DNA of 7,413 bases, taken from NCBI GenBank assembly GCA_024400715.1, contig JAKSMH010000042.1:1-7413 (forward strand), read 5' to 3'. Each line of letters opens with the position of its first letter. Position 1 is the stretch's first letter. This DNA comes from Bacteroidales bacterium (GTDB lineage Bacteria > Bacteroidota > Bacteroidia > Bacteroidales > WCHB1-69). This document shows positions 6,822 to 7,413 of the stretch, one piece after another. The notes below the pieces were generated by a model. It saw nothing but the letters and a program-made list of their open reading frames with translations. It did not search any database and was not told the origin of the DNA. A program made the translations under genes and the position numbers.

Positions 6822-7038
6822 TTCTTCTCTTTCTTCTGCTTTTTTTAGGTCTACCGATTTTCGTTTTCTTTTTTTTCCTGGCTTTGTATTGAATGTCTCG
6901 TTCGGCGGCCAGGAAAACAGGTGATGCCATTTCTTCTTCGGTGTGACGGAGGTCACACGTCACCGTTTTGCCTACCCAATCTGGAGGGAGACAAATGGTG
7001 ATAGTGTCAGTTTTTGGTACTAAAAATAACCGTTTCAT
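6790..7038 (-). CDS. Small basic protein: antitoxin-like N-terminal domain plus AT-hook-like tail (hypothetical)
   Basis: I do not recognise a named gene. The predicted 82-residue product begins [20 protein letters not shown] and continues [10 protein letters not shown]. This LPxxWxGKxVxx pattern resembles the short swapped-hairpin strands of AbrB/DUF2281-type antitoxins and archaeal transposon-associated DUF2080 proteins. An acidic stretch (34-36) follows. Residues 52-72 are then almost all Lys/Arg and include GRPKK (62-66), the core of an AT-hook minor-groove binding motif. DNA or RNA binding is inferred. Support for it being real: a plausible protein-like N-terminus, a promoter-like sequence upstream (7198-7205 on the minus strand) and repeats in its leader. 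Against: short length, a low-complexity tail encoded by long A runs (frameshift-prone), and a 32-nt tail-to-tail overlap with folE. The last ten residues ([10 protein letters not shown]) may be a read-on extension. No partner toxin is adjacent. Confidence 0.5.
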   Translation of the reverse strand: MKRLFLVPKTDTITICLPPDWVGKTVTCDLRHTEEEMASPVFLAAERDIQYKARKKKKTKIGRPKKSRRKRRTNGDQPQSNA

Positions 7039-7041
7039 CGC

Positions 7042-7083
7042 ATTGAGTTTTTGAAATTTTTTTATTGAGTTTTTTCCATTGAG
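7042..7083 (-). repeat. Three CTCAAT repeats in the leader of the minus-strand gene
   Basis: On the minus strand CTCAAT occurs three times just before the ATG at 7038 (plus-strand ATTGAG at 7042-7047, 7064-7069 and 7078-7083). The first two copies are each preceded by a run of at least five A residues (AAAAACTCAAT). The nearest copy ends 3 nt before the ATG. They could be operator half-sites, a translation-control element or chance in AT-rich DNA. The spacing is uneven (22 and 14 nt). Confidence 0.45.
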
Positions 7084-7197
7084 GCGAAAATTATGACAAA
7101 AACTGCCAAAAAGAGGACAAGTTTTGTGAAAAAGTATCGTTCTTGAAAAAATTAAGTATTTTAATTTATTTTGTTAATAATCAGAATGTTACAAGTA

Positions 7198-7205
7198 CAA
7201 ATATA
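7198..7205 (-). promoter_or_regulatory. Candidate minus-strand -7 element (TATATTTG)
   Basis: The plus strand CAAATATA reads TATATTTG on the minus strand, an exact TAnnTTTG match. It would give the 7038-6790 gene a leader of about 150 nt. The -33 position is weak: 7225-7227 reads GTG on the minus strand rather than TTG. In such AT-rich DNA a chance match is possible. Confidence 0.42.
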
Positions 7206-7312
7206 CAAAAAAATTGAAATGGTGCACTTAAAGATAAAATATTTTGGAAAATTAAATTATCGTATTGATTATCAAGTAAATAAAATTTATTATGCAAAAA
7301 AATAAGAAAGAG

Positions 7313-7344
7313 TGTTGTAGATAAAGAATAAAGTTGTATTTTTG
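7313..7344 (+). promoter_or_regulatory. Promoter of tRNA-Lys
   Basis: The -7 element TATTTTTG (7337-7344) is preceded, 19 nt upstream, by TTG in TGTTG (7313-7317), fitting the Bacteroidota -33/-7 arrangement. Transcription would start around 7350, about a dozen nt before the mature tRNA. The core from 7330 to 7347 is identical to 2419-2436 before rpmB. Confidence 0.78.
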
Positions 7345-7362
7345 CAGTCCCAAAAAACGGAT

Positions 7363-7413
7363 GTTTCAGTAGCTCAGCAGGTAGAGCACATCCCTTTTAA
7401 GGATGGGGTCCTG
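7363..7413 (+). tRNA. tRNA-Lys(UUU), 3' part beyond the window
   Basis: The first 51 nt of a canonical tRNA are visible: 5' acceptor strand GTTTCAG (7363-7369), T8-A9, a D stem GCTC/GAGC (7372-7375, 7384-7387), a perfect anticodon stem CATCC/GGATG (7389-7393, 7401-7405) around the loop CTTTTAA, and a variable loop GGGTC. The anticodon is TTT (7396-7398), decoding AAA and AAG lysine codons. The T arm and 3' acceptor strand are cut off by the window end. Confidence 0.95.

Larger units (their letters stand above)
7039..7362. other. AT-rich gene-free spacer between the minus-strand gene and tRNA-Lys
   Basis: No convincing gene is seen on either strand. The spacer holds the CTCAAT repeats, an AT-only hairpin (AAATTAA at 7149-7155 with TTAATTT at 7161-7167), a minus-strand promoter-like site (7198-7205) and the plus-strand tRNA promoter (7313-7344). 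It is therefore a divergent regulatory region. Confidence 0.6.

Noticed and set aside
6771..6956. Second minus-strand frame near the end of folE (61 codons)
   Set aside because: It overlaps the better-supported 82-residue frame and its purine-rich tract. It lacks a recognisable N-terminus and extends further into folE.
7093..7146. 17-codon plus-strand ORF (MTKTAKKRTSFVKKYRS)
   Set aside because: Very short, without a promoter-like element or RBS in front, in AT-rich DNA where such ORFs are common.
7149..7167. AAATTAA/TTAATTT hairpin as an intrinsic terminator
   Set aside because: An AT-only stem of low stability in AT-rich DNA, with no gene ending nearby on either strand.

Overview
The window looks like an ordinary chromosomal stretch of an AT-rich Bacteroidota (Bacteroidales-like) genome. 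The lineage is inferred from three things. First, promoter cores of the Bacteroidota type TAnnTTTG sit before rpmB, before the 3057 gene and before the tRNA. Second, Shine-Dalgarno sequences are nearly absent and leaders are A-rich. Third, the protein families fit: a ~600-residue U32 protein, an orphan secreted periplasmic-binding-fold protein, and a YwqK/MORN-type repeat protein. No species can be named from the sequence.

Layout. Positions 2-523 hold the 3' part of a biotin-protein ligase gene (birA), overlapping by 13 nt a U32-family gene (511-2328) that probably encodes an rRNA-hydroxylase (RlhA-like) protein rather than a protease. A short intergenic region carries the promoter of rpmB (2481-2717, ribosomal protein bL28), which ends at a strong intrinsic terminator (2739-2776). 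The next ~280 nt hold no gene. They contain a 169-nt nested inverted-repeat element (2792-2960) and then a promoter at 3027-3034. A compact same-strand cluster follows: a secreted type-1 periplasmic-binding-fold protein without a transporter (3057-4172), a secreted 16-repeat MORN_2/YwqK-like protein (4181-5497), a metallo-beta-lactamase-fold hydrolase (best start 5563, to 6201) and folE, GTP cyclohydrolase I (6204-6821).

The last 590 nt are different. A small minus-strand gene (7038-6790) overlaps the 3' end of folE tail-to-tail. It encodes a short N-terminal domain resembling AbrB/DUF2281-type antitoxin folds plus a very basic tail with an AT-hook-like GRPKK core. Its leader carries three CTCAAT repeats, and a candidate promoter lies at 7198-7205. 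An AT-rich spacer then leads to a tRNA-Lys(UUU) gene cut by the window end, preceded by a promoter whose core is identical over 18 nt to that of rpmB.

How the genes relate. birA, the U32 gene, rpmB, folE and tRNA-Lys are housekeeping genes for cofactor attachment, ribosome modification and structure, pterin synthesis and translation. The two secreted proteins are adjacent (8 nt apart) and probably co-transcribed, but their role is unknown. The most interesting items are the folded intergenic element at 2792-2960 and the small basic minus-strand protein with its repeated leader. Neither amounts to a proven new system.
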